From Cupriavidus alkaliphilus (GTDB taxonomy: Bacteria; Pseudomonadota; Gammaproteobacteria; Burkholderiales; Burkholderiaceae): a stretch of 64,000 bases of DNA. The stretch is from NCBI RefSeq assembly GCF_900094595.1, contig NZ_FMAD01000001.1:372001-436000 (forward strand), written 5' to 3'. The notes under the pieces are model-generated. The model was not told where the DNA came from, did no database searches, and saw only the letters and a program-made list of their open reading frames with translations. The translations under genes were made by a program, and so were the position numbers. Shown one piece after another: positions 17,948 to 26,270 of the stretch (position 1 is the first letter of the stretch; the number at the start of each line of letters is the position of its first letter).

Positions 17948-19168
17948 ATGACGCCGTCGCACAATCGATGCCGCGCCGCAGGCTGGCGTGGCTGGCTGGC
18001 CGCCGGTGCGCTGGCGCTGGCGGCCGTCGCCGGCAATGCCGGCGCGCAGGCCCCGGCACCCGCGCCCGGGCCGTCGACCGGACCGGCGACCGAATCGGCC
18101 AGCGCCGACGCCAACAACCCGGCCACGCATCCGGCCCAGCCGCTGGCCGGCATTGCGTCCGAGAACATCTTCAACATCCCGCCGCGTGACATCGCCGCCG
18201 AGGCCCGGTCGCAGCAGCAGCGCAGCGTCACGCAGCCCGGCAACAACGCGCCGATGTGGCGCGAGGTCAATTCCGACCAGCGCCACTACAGCAGCCTGCC
18301 CGACAAGGAAGCCGGGGTGCTGATCCAGCGCACCGGCCAGTCGTGGCGGCTGTTCCGCAATGGCGTCATCACAGTCTGGGGCGGCTGGCTGCTGCTGATC
18401 GTGCCGGTGGTGATCCTCGGCTTCTTCCTGTGGCGCGGCACCATCCCGCTGCGCACGCCCAGGACCGGCCGCATGATCGAGCGCTTTACCCCGCTCGAGC
18501 GCATCGTGCACTGGACCATGGCGATTTCCTTCGTGGTGCTGACGGTGTCGGGCATCGTGATGCTGCTGGGCAAGCATTTCCTGCTGCCGCTGATGGGCCA
18601 TATGCTGTTCGGCTGGCTCAGCTACATCCTGAAGAACCTGCACAACGTGGTGGGGCCGATCTTCACGCTGTCGGTGATCGTCGCCTTCGTGGTGTTCCTG
18701 CGCGACAACCTGCCCAGCCGCGACGACGTCCGCTGGGTCACCAGCCTGGGCGGACTGGCCTCGGGCAAGCACGTGCCGAGCGGGCGCTTCAACGCCGGCG
18801 AGAAGATGTGGTTCTGGGTGGGCGTGTTTGTGTTCGGCGTGGTGCTGTCGGCCTCGGGCTGGGTGCTCGACATGATCGTGCCGGGCATGGACTACTACCG
18901 CGCCACCATGCAGATCGCCAACGTGATCCACGGCATCTCGGCGGTGCTGATGATTGCCATGGCGTGCGGCCATATCTATATGGGCACCATCGGCATGGAG
19001 GGCGCGTACCGCGCCATGCGCGATGGCTGGGTCGACGAGGCCTGGGCCAAGGAGCACCACGAGCTCTGGTACGACGACATCAAGTCCGGCAAGATCCCGG
19101 CGCAGCGTTCGGCCGACTCCGATGCCGCAGCGGCCCGGCCGGCGCGGCAGAGTCCCGGCGAAGCCTGA
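17948..19168 (+). CDS. Formate dehydrogenase cytochrome b (gamma) subunit
   Basis: A 406-residue membrane protein of the FdnI/cytochrome b561 family that passes electrons from the beta subunit to quinone. It has a cleavable-looking signal (1-34), an extra ~100-residue periplasmic segment, then membrane helices at roughly 140-162, 188-208, 233-251, 288-311 and 325-345. Histidines H188, H232, H328 and H342 lie in or beside helices and are candidate haem b ligands. The ATG follows an excellent site, GAAGGAGGGG. The long N-terminal extension is more than the short E. coli FdnI type has. Confidence 0.92.
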   Translation: MTPSHNRCRAAGWRGWLAAGALALAAVAGNAGAQAPAPAPGPSTGPATESASADANNPATHPAQPLAGIASENIFNIPPRDIAAEARSQQQRSVTQPGNNAPMWREVNSDQRHYSSLPDKEAGVLIQRTGQSWRLFRNGVITVWGGWLLLIVPVVILGFFLWRGTIPLRTPRTGRMIERFTPLERIVHWTMAISFVVLTVSGIVMLLGKHFLLPLMGHMLFGWLSYILKNLHNVVGPIFTLSVIVAFVVFLRDNLPSRDDVRWVTSLGGLASGKHVPSGRFNAGEKMWFWVGVFVFGVVLSASGWVLDMIVPGMDYYRATMQIANVIHGISAVLMIAMACGHIYMGTIGMEGAYRAMRDGWVDEAWAKEHHELWYDDIKSGKIPAQRSADSDAAAARPARQSPGEA

Positions 19169-19202
19169 AGCGGGCCCCACGACACAGCAGGAATCCACGA
19201 CG

Positions 19203-19562
19203 ATGACACGCATCCTGACGCTGATCGCCGTAGCCGCCGGTGCCGCCTGTGCGGCCTTCGCTCCGGGCGCGCTGGCCAAGCTGCCCGCGCCGACCGAGGC
19301 CCAGCAGGCCAAGTCCGCCGAGACCAGGGCGCGCGCCGCCTGGTCCGACAAGGTCGCGGCCTACCAGCTGTGCCGCGCCCAGGACAAGATCGCCGGGCGC
19401 TACCTGGCCGACCGCAAGGCGCACGGGCAGCAGGCGCGCGAGCCGGTGCAGACCGCCGCCTGCGCCGATCCGGGACCGTTCGTGGCGCCGGCCGCGGCCA
19501 TCGCCAGCACCGCCGGTGCCCCCGCGGCAGGCGCGGTACAATCCCCCGCAAAGGCGCCGTAA
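19203..19562 (+). CDS. Small secreted protein of the formate dehydrogenase operon
   Basis: A 119-residue protein with a Sec-type signal peptide (MTRILTLIAVAAGAACAAFA, cleavage likely after ALA at 25). The mature part has two cysteines (YQLCRAQ and TAACADP) and an Ala-rich tail. No family recognised. It starts 34 bases after the gamma subunit stop and ends 55 bases before fdhD, so it belongs to the same transcript. A periplasmic accessory role is inferred from position alone. Confidence 0.7.
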   Translation: MTRILTLIAVAAGAACAAFAPGALAKLPAPTEAQQAKSAETRARAAWSDKVAAYQLCRAQDKIAGRYLADRKAHGQQAREPVQTAACADPGPFVAPAAAIASTAGAPAAGAVQSPAKAP

Positions 19563-19617
19563 CTTCCGCCCCCTGCATGCCGCTCGGGGCCTCACCCGCA
19601 GCCCCGAGTCCCTCGTC

Positions 19618-20448
19618 ATGACCTTGCGTCCCGAGCTTACCCAGGCAGCCGTTCCCCTAATCGAAGAGGTTGAGGTCGTCGACGAGCAAGGGCGCGTGCG
19701 CGCGGCCTACCTGCCGGGCGAGCGGCCGCTGACGGTCTATCTCGACAAGCGCGAGCTGGTCACGCTGATGACGCTGGGCGGCGCGCCCGAGCACCTGGTG
19801 CTGGGCTACCTGCGCAACCAGCGCCTGGTGGAATCGATCGAGGACATTGCCGCGGTGCAGGTCGACTGGGAGACCGAATCGGCCGCGGTGACCACCCGCA
19901 CCGGCGTCGACCGCATCGAGGAGCGCACCGCGCGCCGCGTGGTGACCACGGGCTGCGGCCAGGGCACTGTGTTCGGCTCGCTGCTGGACGAGGTCGACAG
20001 CATCCGGCTGCCGGTTGGCGCCATGCTGGACCAGGACACCCTGTACGGCATCATCGACACCATCCGGCTGCAGCAGTCGGTGTACAAGCAGGCCGGCTCG
20101 GTGCATGGCTGCGCGCTGTTCCAGGGCACCGAGCTGCTGATGTTCGTCGAGGACGTCGGCCGCCACAATGCGGTCGATGCCATTGCCGGGCGCATGTGGC
20201 TGGAAGGCATGAGCGGCGGCGACAAGATCTTCTACACCACCGGGCGCCTCACTTCCGAAATGGTGATCAAGGGCGCGCAGATGGGCATCCCGTTCCTGCT
20301 GTCGCGCTCGGGCGTGACGCAGATGGGCTACCAGATGGCGCGGCGCGTCAACCTGACGCTGTTCGCGCGCTGCACCGGCAAGCACTTCCTGCTCTATACC
20401 GGGCGCGAGCGCTTCCGCCACCGCCAGCCCGAAGACATCGTGGCGTAG
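19618..20448 (+). CDS. fdhD: Formate dehydrogenase accessory sulfurtransferase FdhD
   Basis: A 276-residue FdhD protein, which transfers sulfur from a cysteine desulfurase to the molybdenum cofactor of formate dehydrogenase and is needed for activity. Family blocks are present: RPLTVYLDKREL, GYLRNQ, FVEDVGRHNAVDAIAG and TGRLTSEM. The active loop reads TTGCGQGT with Cys at 113; the second Cys of the CxxC pair known from E. coli is replaced by Gly. It is the last gene of the formate dehydrogenase run. The ATG is fixed by the distance to the preceding stop. Confidence 0.95.
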   Translation: MTLRPELTQAAVPLIEEVEVVDEQGRVRAAYLPGERPLTVYLDKRELVTLMTLGGAPEHLVLGYLRNQRLVESIEDIAAVQVDWETESAAVTTRTGVDRIEERTARRVVTTGCGQGTVFGSLLDEVDSIRLPVGAMLDQDTLYGIIDTIRLQQSVYKQAGSVHGCALFQGTELLMFVEDVGRHNAVDAIAGRMWLEGMSGGDKIFYTTGRLTSEMVIKGAQMGIPFLLSRSGVTQMGYQMARRVNLTLFARCTGKHFLLYTGRERFRHRQPEDIVA

Positions 20449-20475
20449 CGGTCACTTGCCCGCCAGCCTCCAGGC

Positions 20476-20506
20476 TTGAAGGACGTGCGCCGAATGGTTG
20501 TACAAT
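20476..20506 (+). promoter_or_regulatory. Putative promoter of dcd
   Basis: ttgaag at 20476-20481 and tacaat at 20501-20506 resemble sigma-70 -35 and -10 boxes. The 19-base spacer is longer than ideal. They lie 36-66 bases before the dcd ATG in an otherwise GC-rich gap. Confidence 0.45.
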
Positions 20507-20541
20507 GCGGCGCACTCCGAGCCGTCTATCCTCCCAACCTT

Positions 20542-21108
20542 ATGAGCATCAAATCCGACAAATGGATCCGCCGCATGGCGGAGCAGCACGGCATGATCGA
20601 GCCGTTCGAGCCAGGCCAGGTCCGGGAGGCCGACGGGCGCAAGATCGTGTCGTACGGCACCTCGAGCTACGGCTACGACATCCGCTGCGCCGACGAATTC
20701 AAGATCTTCACCAATATCAACAGCACCATCGTCGACCCGAAGAACTTCGACGAGAAGTCGTTCGTCGACTTCAAGGGCGAGGTCTGCATCATCCCGCCCA
20801 ATTCGTTCGCGCTGGCGCGCACGATGGAATACTTCCGCATCCCGCGCAGCGTGCTGACCATCTGCCTGGGCAAGAGCACCTACGCCCGCTGCGGCATCAT
20901 CGTCAACGTGACGCCGTTCGAGCCGGAATGGGAAGGCTACGTGACGCTGGAGTTCTCCAACACCACGCCGCTGCCGGCCAAGATCTACGCCGGCGAGGGT
21001 TGCGCCCAGGTATTGTTCTTCGAGAGCGACGAGATCTGCGAGACCTCGTACGCCGACCGGGGCGGCAAGTACCAGGGTCAGCACGGTGTCACACTGCCGA
21101 AGACCTGA
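20542..21108 (+). CDS. dcd: dCTP deaminase
   Basis: A 188-residue enzyme that deaminates dCTP to dUTP, the main route to dUMP for thymidylate synthesis in many Gram-negative bacteria. The family core is intact: [10 protein letters not shown] near the N-terminus, the catalytic block [10 protein letters not shown] with its Glu partner in [16 protein letters not shown], and the C-terminal GKYQGQ. The start at MSIKSDKW is the conserved one. It is a stand-alone gene followed by a strong hairpin. Confidence 0.97.
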   Translation: MSIKSDKWIRRMAEQHGMIEPFEPGQVREADGRKIVSYGTSSYGYDIRCADEFKIFTNINSTIVDPKNFDEKSFVDFKGEVCIIPPNSFALARTMEYFRIPRSVLTICLGKSTYARCGIIVNVTPFEPEWEGYVTLEFSNTTPLPAKIYAGEGCAQVLFFESDEICETSYADRGGKYQGQHGVTLPKT

Positions 21109-21172
21109 GCGCATTACAATCCGGCGTTTGCCGGCACGGCGGGCCTGCCAGGGGCCGCCAAACCTGACGTGA

Positions 21173-21219
21173 GAGCCACATGCCGCCGTCGCAGGGAACC
21201 CCTGCGGGCCATGTGGCTC
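21173..21219 (+). promoter_or_regulatory. Two-tier hairpin in the leader of the PLP decarboxylase gene
   Basis: A nested inverted repeat. The outer arms are gagccacatg / catgtggctc (21173-21182 and 21210-21219, perfect). The inner arms are cgcaggg / ccctgcg (21190-21196 and 21200-21206, perfect, 3-base loop). It ends 37 bases before the decarboxylase ATG and begins 64 bases after the dcd stop. No T-run follows, so it is either a weak terminator of dcd or a structured 5' leader. No known riboswitch recognised. Confidence 0.55.
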
Positions 21220-21256
21220 AAGTCCTTTATGTCCTGCTTTCCATCAAGGATGCCCC

Positions 21257-23527
21257 ATGAAATTCCGCTTCCCCGTCATCATCATTGACGAAGACTTCCG
21301 CTCAGAGAACATCTCCGGCTCGGGCATCCGCGCGCTGGCCGAGGCGATCGAGAAAGAGGGCATGGAAGTCATGGGGCTGACCAGCTACGGCGACCTGACC
21401 TCGTTCGCCCAGCAGGCCAGCCGGGCATCGACCTTCATCGTGTCGATCGACGACGACGAGTTCGCCAGCGACAGCGAGGAGCTCGAGGCCGCCGCAATCG
21501 AGAAGCTGCGCGCCTTCGTCACCGAGGTGCGCCGCCGCAACTCGGACCTGCCGATCTTCCTGTACGGCGAGACCCGCACCTCGCGCCATATCCCCAACGA
21601 TATCCTGCGCGAGCTGCACGGCTTCATCCACATGTTCGAGGACACGCCCGAATTCGTGGCGCGCCACATCATCCGCGAAGCCAAGGTCTACCTGGACACG
21701 CTGGCGCCGCCGTTCTTCAAGGCGCTGATCGACTACGCGCAGGACAGCTCGTATTCGTGGCACTGCCCGGGGCACTCGGGCGGCGTGGCATTCCTGAAGA
21801 GCCCGGTCGGCCAGGTGTTCCACCAGTTCTTCGGCGAGAACATGCTGCGCGCCGACGTCTGCAACGCCGTCGACGAACTGGGCCAGCTGCTGGACCACAC
21901 CGGCCCGGTGGCCGCGTCGGAGCGCAACGCCGCGCGCATCTTCAACTCCGACCACATGTATTTCGTCACCAACGGCACCTCCACCTCGAACAAGATGGTG
22001 TGGCATGCCAACGTGGCGCCGGGCGACATCGTGGTGGTGGACCGCAACTGCCACAAGTCGATCCTGCACGCGATCATGATGACCGGCGCGATCCCGGTGT
22101 TCCTGATGCCGACGCGCAACCACTACGGCATCATCGGCCCGATCCCGAAGAGCGAGTTCGATCCGCAGACGATCAGGAAGAAGATCGCCAATCACCCGTT
22201 CGCCAGCAAGGCGAAGAACCAGAAGCCGCGCATCCTGACCATCACCCAGGGCACCTACGACGGCGTGCTGTACAACGCCGAGCAGATCAAGGAAATGCTG
22301 GCGGCCGAGATCGACACGCTGCACTTCGACGAAGCCTGGCTGCCGCACGCGGCGTTCCACGAGTTCTATCGCAACATGCACGCGATCGGCAAGGATCGCC
22401 CGCGCAGCAAGGACGCGCTGGTGTTCGCCACGCAGTCCACGCACAAGCTGCTGGCCGGCCTGTCACAGGCCTCGCAGATCCTGGTGCAGGACTCGGAGAC
22501 GCGCAAGCTGGACCGCTACCGCTTCAATGAAGCGTACCTGATGCACACCTCGACCAGCCCGCAGTACTCGATCATCGCCTCGTGCGACGTGGCCGCGGCG
22601 ATGATGGAAGCGCCGGGCGGCACCGCGCTGGTCGAAGAAAGCATCCAGGAAGCGATGGACTTCCGCCGCGCCATGCGCAAGGTCGAGGGCGACTACGATG
22701 CCGGCAACAACGGCGACTGGTGGTTCAAGGTGTGGGGCCCGGACGCGCTCATCGAAGACGGCATCGGCGACCGCGAGGAATGGATGCTGAAGGCCAACGA
22801 GCGCTGGCACGGCTTCGGCGACCTCGCCGACGGCTTCAACCTGCTCGACCCGATCAAGGCCACCATCATCACCCCGGGCCTGGACGTCGACGGCGAGTTC
22901 AGCGAGCGGGGCATCCCGGCGGCGATCGTCACCAAGTACCTGGCCGAGCACGGCATCATCATCGAGAAGACCGGGCTGTACTCGTTCTTCATCATGTTTA
23001 CCATCGGCATCACCAAGGGTCGCTGGAATTCGCTCGTGACCGAGCTGCAGCAGTTCAAGGACGACTACGACCAGAACCAGCCGCTGTGGCGCGTGCTGCC
23101 GGAATTCGTCGCCAAGTATCCGCAATACGAGCGCATGGGCCTGCGTGACCTGTGCGATGCGATCCACAGCGTGTACAAGGCCAACGACGTCGCGCGCGTG
23201 ACCACGGAGATGTACCTGTCGGACATGGAGCCGGCGATGAAGCCGTCGGACGCGTGGGCCATGATGGCCCACCGCGAGATCGAGCGCGTGCCGGTCGACG
23301 ACCTGGAAGGGCGTGTCACCGCCATCCTGCTGACGCCATACCCGCCGGGCATTCCGCTGCTGATCCCGGGCGAGCGCTTCAACCGCACCATCGTGCAATA
23401 CCTGAAGTTCGCGCGCGAGTTCAACAAGCTGTTCCCCGGCTTCGAGACCGACATCCACGGCCTGGTGGAGGACGAGGTCGATGGCAAGAAGGCGTACTTC
23501 GTCGACTGCGTGAAGCAGGGCGCCTGA
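21257..23527 (+). CDS. PLP-dependent Orn/Lys/Arg decarboxylase (AdiA/LdcC type)
   Basis: A 756-residue fold-type I decarboxylase that converts a basic amino acid to its diamine or to agmatine. The length and layout fit the large AdiA/LdcC/SpeF group: an N-terminal receiver-like wing domain (1-130), a central aminotransferase fold, and a C-terminal domain. The PLP lysine is in QSTHKLL at K397; TNGTSTSNKM and DEAWLPHA are further conserved blocks. Substrate choice among arginine, lysine and ornithine cannot be settled by eye. The gene stands alone between a leader hairpin and its own terminator. Confidence 0.92.
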   Translation: MKFRFPVIIIDEDFRSENISGSGIRALAEAIEKEGMEVMGLTSYGDLTSFAQQASRASTFIVSIDDDEFASDSEELEAAAIEKLRAFVTEVRRRNSDLPIFLYGETRTSRHIPNDILRELHGFIHMFEDTPEFVARHIIREAKVYLDTLAPPFFKALIDYAQDSSYSWHCPGHSGGVAFLKSPVGQVFHQFFGENMLRADVCNAVDELGQLLDHTGPVAASERNAARIFNSDHMYFVTNGTSTSNKMVWHANVAPGDIVVVDRNCHKSILHAIMMTGAIPVFLMPTRNHYGIIGPIPKSEFDPQTIRKKIANHPFASKAKNQKPRILTITQGTYDGVLYNAEQIKEMLAAEIDTLHFDEAWLPHAAFHEFYRNMHAIGKDRPRSKDALVFATQSTHKLLAGLSQASQILVQDSETRKLDRYRFNEAYLMHTSTSPQYSIIASCDVAAAMMEAPGGTALVEESIQEAMDFRRAMRKVEGDYDAGNNGDWWFKVWGPDALIEDGIGDREEWMLKANERWHGFGDLADGFNLLDPIKATIITPGLDVDGEFSERGIPAAIVTKYLAEHGIIIEKTGLYSFFIMFTIGITKGRWNSLVTELQQFKDDYDQNQPLWRVLPEFVAKYPQYERMGLRDLCDAIHSVYKANDVARVTTEMYLSDMEPAMKPSDAWAMMAHREIERVPVDDLEGRVTAILLTPYPPGIPLLIPGERFNRTIVQYLKFAREFNKLFPGFETDIHGLVEDEVDGKKAYFVDCVKQGA

Positions 23528-23558
23528 GCGCCAGCCGGCCTCCCGCCGATGCAGAGAA

Positions 23559-23589
23559 GGGCCCCGCCAAGGCGGGGCCCTTTCTTTTT
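23559..23589 (+). terminator. Intrinsic terminator of the decarboxylase gene
   Basis: Perfect 10-bp GC stem gggccccgcc / ggcggggccc with a 2-base loop (23559-23580), followed by tttcttttt. It begins 31 bases past the stop. Read on the other strand it could also act as the end of the toxin gene, though without the T-run. Confidence 0.9.
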
Positions 23590-23592
23590 GTC

Positions 23593-24009
23593 CTAGCTGA
23601 ACGGATTCAGCACCATCGTGCCGGTGCCGCGGAAGTCCGCGACATTGCGCGTGACGATGGTGAGGCGGTGGATCAGCGCGGTGGCGGCGATGAACTTGTC
23701 CAGCGCGTGCTCGGGCCCCGCCGCGCGCAACTGGCCCCACACCTGCGCGACCTCGGCATCGACCGGCAGCACCTGTCGGCCGAAGTCCTCCAGCACATGG
23801 GCCAGCCAGCGCTCCAGCAGCGCCGCCTGCACCGCGTCGCCGCGATGGCGGATCAGTGCCACGCCGCGCTGCAGTTCCCCCACGGTCAGCGCCGACAGGT
23901 AGAGCGCGGCCCCATCGCGCGCCGCCTGCCGGAAGAAGGCGCGGACACCGGGGTTGGCGCGCTCCCGCTTGCGGGTCTCGCTGATGACGTTGGTATCAAT
24001 CAAATACAC
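23593..24009 (-). CDS. PIN-domain toxin (VapC/FitB family)
   Basis: A 138-residue PIN-fold ribonuclease toxin. The acidic metal-binding residues are visible: D5 in IDTNVISE, a Glu in LTVGELQRG, and Asp residues in HALDKFIAATA and VTRNVADF. The start is a GTG overlapping the antitoxin gene by 14 bases, which couples their translation. The domain begins with the first residues of this start, so longer upstream readings are unlikely. Partner and order (antitoxin first) are standard for VapBC/FitAB. Confidence 0.9.
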   Translation of the reverse strand: MYLIDTNVISETRKRERANPGVRAFFRQAARDGAALYLSALTVGELQRGVALIRHRGDAVQAALLERWLAHVLEDFGRQVLPVDAEVAQVWGQLRAAGPEHALDKFIAATALIHRLTIVTRNVADFRGTGTMVLNPFS

Positions 24010-24232
24010 GCGGCGCCTCGCCCGTATCCTGGATGCGCTCGAAGTCGGCGTCCTGCCCGACGTCCGGCATGGCGGACAGCACCTCGGCAAAGCTGCGCCG
24101 GGCCGTGCCGCCCAGCGCCTGCGCGAGGATGGCGCGGTGTTCTGCCTCGGCGCTGCGGCCATTGGCGACGGCCTGCTCGCGCAGGCGCTGGACCAGTGCT
24201 TCATCGACGCCACGAACCAGTAGGGTTGCCAT
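23996..24232 (-). CDS. FitA/VapB-type ribbon-helix-helix antitoxin
   Basis: A 78-residue antitoxin that binds and neutralises the PIN toxin encoded right after it. The N-terminus (MATLLVRGVDEALVQRLR) is a ribbon-helix-helix DNA-binding motif, followed by the FitA-like NGRSAEAEHRAILAQAL helix; the C-terminal ~30 residues should wrap the toxin. The ATG at 24232 is preceded by GAGGAG. A near-perfect 17-base palindrome 30 bases upstream is the likely autoregulatory operator. Confidence 0.9.
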   Translation of the reverse strand: MATLLVRGVDEALVQRLREQAVANGRSAEAEHRAILAQALGGTARRSFAEVLSAMPDVGQDADFERIQDTGEAPRVFD

Positions 24233-24261
24233 CGTGAACTCCTCACCGTTGGATGGCGTGA

Positions 24262-24278
24262 TGATAGCATTGTTATCA
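24262..24278 (-). promoter_or_regulatory. Candidate operator of the toxin-antitoxin pair
   Basis: Interrupted palindrome tgatagcattgttatca, symmetric except at two matched positions and the centre. On the minus strand it contains TGCTATCAT, an extended -10-like element, so binding here would block transcription. RHH antitoxins usually repress their own promoter at such sites. Confidence 0.5.
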
Positions 24279-24475
24279 CTACGGCGGTCACGTATCGATG
24301 GCAGGCAGAAGATCGGGGTCGCGGCGAAGTGCCCCGCGCATTTGGTGCTCGGCATGGTGTTCTCCTGGGTCATGGGCTGAACGCAGGAACCAGTCTGGGC
24401 CGTGCCGCCCCGCTGGTCGATGAGCCGATTCGCAATTGCGCGGGTTGCCTCGCCGCGACGCCGATGCCTGGCGCG

Positions 24476-25171
24476 TCAGCGCTGCGCCAGCACTTCTTCC
24501 AGCGTCACGTGCCCCTGGAAGCCGCCCGCGCTCTGCGCCGGCGCCTGGCGCTCGATGGCATGGGCAAAGCGCACCGCCGGATCGGCTTCCAGCTGGTTGT
24601 AGAGGCGTTGCAGGTTCGGGAAGTCCTCGACGTTCAGCACCTTGTGGTATTTCGACCAGCGCGCGATGCCGCTGAAGTAGGCGTCGGCCACGGTGCGGTG
24701 CTCACCCAGCAGCCAGGGCCGCTCGCCCAGCATGGCTTCGAGTTCCTGATGCACATGGCGGACCTGCTCCGTGCCGTAGCGGACCAGCGCCGGCCGGTCG
24801 CTCTCGTCCACGCCCTCCAGTGCGTGCCAGAGCGGGGCAAAGGCGCCGAAGTAGCTGGTGTTGAGGTAGGCCAGCTGCTGGTTGAGCCGGTCGAAATCGC
24901 GCGTGCCCTGGGCAAAGCCAAGCTTGCGCTCGATGCCGAGCGCGCCGATGTGGTTCAGGATCGCCATGCTTTCGCTGAGGAAGTTGCCTTGCGCGTCCAT
25001 CAGCGTCGGCGTTTCGCCGACCGGGTTGATCTGGCGGTAGGCATCGCTGGTCACGACTTCGGGCATTTCGATGCGGCTCAGGCGATAGGGCTGGCCAAGC
25101 CATTCCAGCGCGACGATCGAGCCGAAGGAGCAGCCGGAGGGAACGCCGTAGAAGAGGGTGGGGGTAGTCAT
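24476..25171 (-). CDS. Glutathione S-transferase family protein
   Basis: A 231-residue cytosolic GST. Residues 1-80 are the thioredoxin-fold domain with the GSH-binding turn GETPTL and the ESMAIL helix. The helical C-terminal domain includes RPWLLGEHRTVADAYF, the usual N-capping Asp motif. The N-terminal block PSGCSFGS holds candidate catalytic Ser/Cys residues. It is divergent from a LysR regulator across a 126-base gap, an arrangement in which the regulator often controls the neighbour. The substrate is unknown. Confidence 0.92.
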   Translation of the reverse strand: MTTPTLFYGVPSGCSFGSIVALEWLGQPYRLSRIEMPEVVTSDAYRQINPVGETPTLMDAQGNFLSESMAILNHIGALGIERKLGFAQGTRDFDRLNQQLAYLNTSYFGAFAPLWHALEGVDESDRPALVRYGTEQVRHVHQELEAMLGERPWLLGEHRTVADAYFSGIARWSKYHKVLNVEDFPNLQRLYNQLEADPAVRFAHAIERQAPAQSAGGFQGHVTLEEVLAQR

Positions 25172-25230
25172 GGGTAGTTCTCCTGGATTCGGTTACGGCC
25201 CGCCGATCGGGCACGGGTGAACTGTAGATG

Positions 25231-25292
25231 CATGGACTTTGCGTGAGTAGTAGGCAAAAATTCGACCTATCGTCCACATACATAGACTTTGC
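25231..25292. promoter_or_regulatory. Direct repeats in the GST/LysR divergent promoter
   Basis: cat(g/a)gactttgc occurs at 25231-25242 and again at 25281-25292, start to start exactly 50 bases, in the gap between the divergent GST and LysR genes. Eleven of twelve bases are identical. A candidate pair of regulator recognition sites. Confidence 0.4.
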
Positions 25293-25297
25293 AAGCG

Positions 25298-26212
25298 ATG
25301 ATCAACCTCAACGACCTGCGCTTCTTCGTCGTCGCCGTGACCCATGGCGGTTTTGCCGCCGCGGGGCGGGCGCTGGGGGTGCCCAAGTCCACGGTCAGCA
25401 AGCGCGTGGCCGAGCTGGAGCAGGCCCTGCAGGCGCGGCTGCTCTACCGCAGTTCGCGCAGCTTCACGCTGACCGATGCCGGCCGGGACTTCTACGATCA
25501 CGCGCAGGCCGCGCTGATCGAAGCCGAGGCCGCGCAGGAGGCGGTGCAGCGGCGCGTGGCCGAGCCCAGCGGCACGGTGCGGATCACCGCCGCGGTGCCC
25601 ACTGCGCAGCGCTACCTGGCACCGCACCTGCCGGCGCTGGCGCGCGCCTATCCGCGCCTGCACGTGCAGCTGGAGGTGTCCGACCGCATGGTTGACCTGG
25701 TGCAGGAAGGCTTCGATATCGCCGTACGCAGCCATTTCGCGCCGCTGCCGGACTCCGGCCTGGTGCAACGCCAGCTTGCCGTCGAGGACATCGTGCTGGT
25801 GGCGTCGCCCGCCTACCTGGCCGGGCGCGGCACGCCCGAAGCGCCCGCGCAGCTGTCCGGCCACGACGGGCTGCTGACCGGGGCCGCCGCGGGCACGTGG
25901 CGCCTGTGGGGTCCGCAGGGCGCGCGCGTGGAAGCCAGCCCGGTGCCGCGCATGACCGTGAACGAATCCACGGTGCTGCTCGGCGCGGCCATCGCGGGAC
26001 TGGGCATCGTGCCGCTGCCGCACGAGCTGTGCCGCGCGGCGCTGGCGGCCGGGCAACTCGCGCGCGTGCTGCCGCACTGGACCGCCGGCAGCGTGACCAC
26101 CACGCTGCTGTTGCCGGCGCGGCGCGGGCAGTTGCCCGGGGTGCGGGCCACCGTCGACTTCCTGGTGCAATGCCTGGCGCCGGGCGGCGCGGGCAACGCC
26201 ATGCCGCAATGA
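25298..26212 (+). CDS. LysR-family transcriptional regulator
   Basis: A 304-residue LTTR. The N-terminal winged helix-turn-helix is clear (DLRFFVVAVTHGGFAAAGRAL, then PKSTVSKRVAELEQ). The effector-binding domain spans about 90-300. The CrgA/AaeR-like subgroup is suggested by the GTVRIT and FDIAVR blocks. I choose ATG 25298; an in-frame TTG at 25289 would add three residues. It is divergent from the GST gene, which it may regulate. The effector is unknown. Confidence 0.92.
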   Translation: MINLNDLRFFVVAVTHGGFAAAGRALGVPKSTVSKRVAELEQALQARLLYRSSRSFTLTDAGRDFYDHAQAALIEAEAAQEAVQRRVAEPSGTVRITAAVPTAQRYLAPHLPALARAYPRLHVQLEVSDRMVDLVQEGFDIAVRSHFAPLPDSGLVQRQLAVEDIVLVASPAYLAGRGTPEAPAQLSGHDGLLTGAAAGTWRLWGPQGARVEASPVPRMTVNESTVLLGAAIAGLGIVPLPHELCRAALAAGQLARVLPHWTAGSVTTTLLLPARRGQLPGVRATVDFLVQCLAPGGAGNAMPQ

Positions 26213-26236
26213 AAAAGCCCCGCATTGCTGCGGGGC
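26212..26236 (-). terminator. Intrinsic terminator of the TRAP operon
   Basis: On the minus strand an 8-bp stem gccccgca / tgcggggc with a 4-base loop (26217-26236) is followed by TTTTT. It lies just past the stop of the large TRAP subunit and touches the LysR stop codon, so the two convergent genes meet here. Confidence 0.85.
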
Positions 26237-26270
26237 CTGGGGGTTGCCGGAGACTGCCGCCGGCGCAGTC

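Noticed and set aside
24279-24475. Possible small gene in the gap between antitoxin and GST
   Set aside because: Only short frames with no ribosome site or recognisable protein pattern; longer ones run into the GST gene on the opposite strand.
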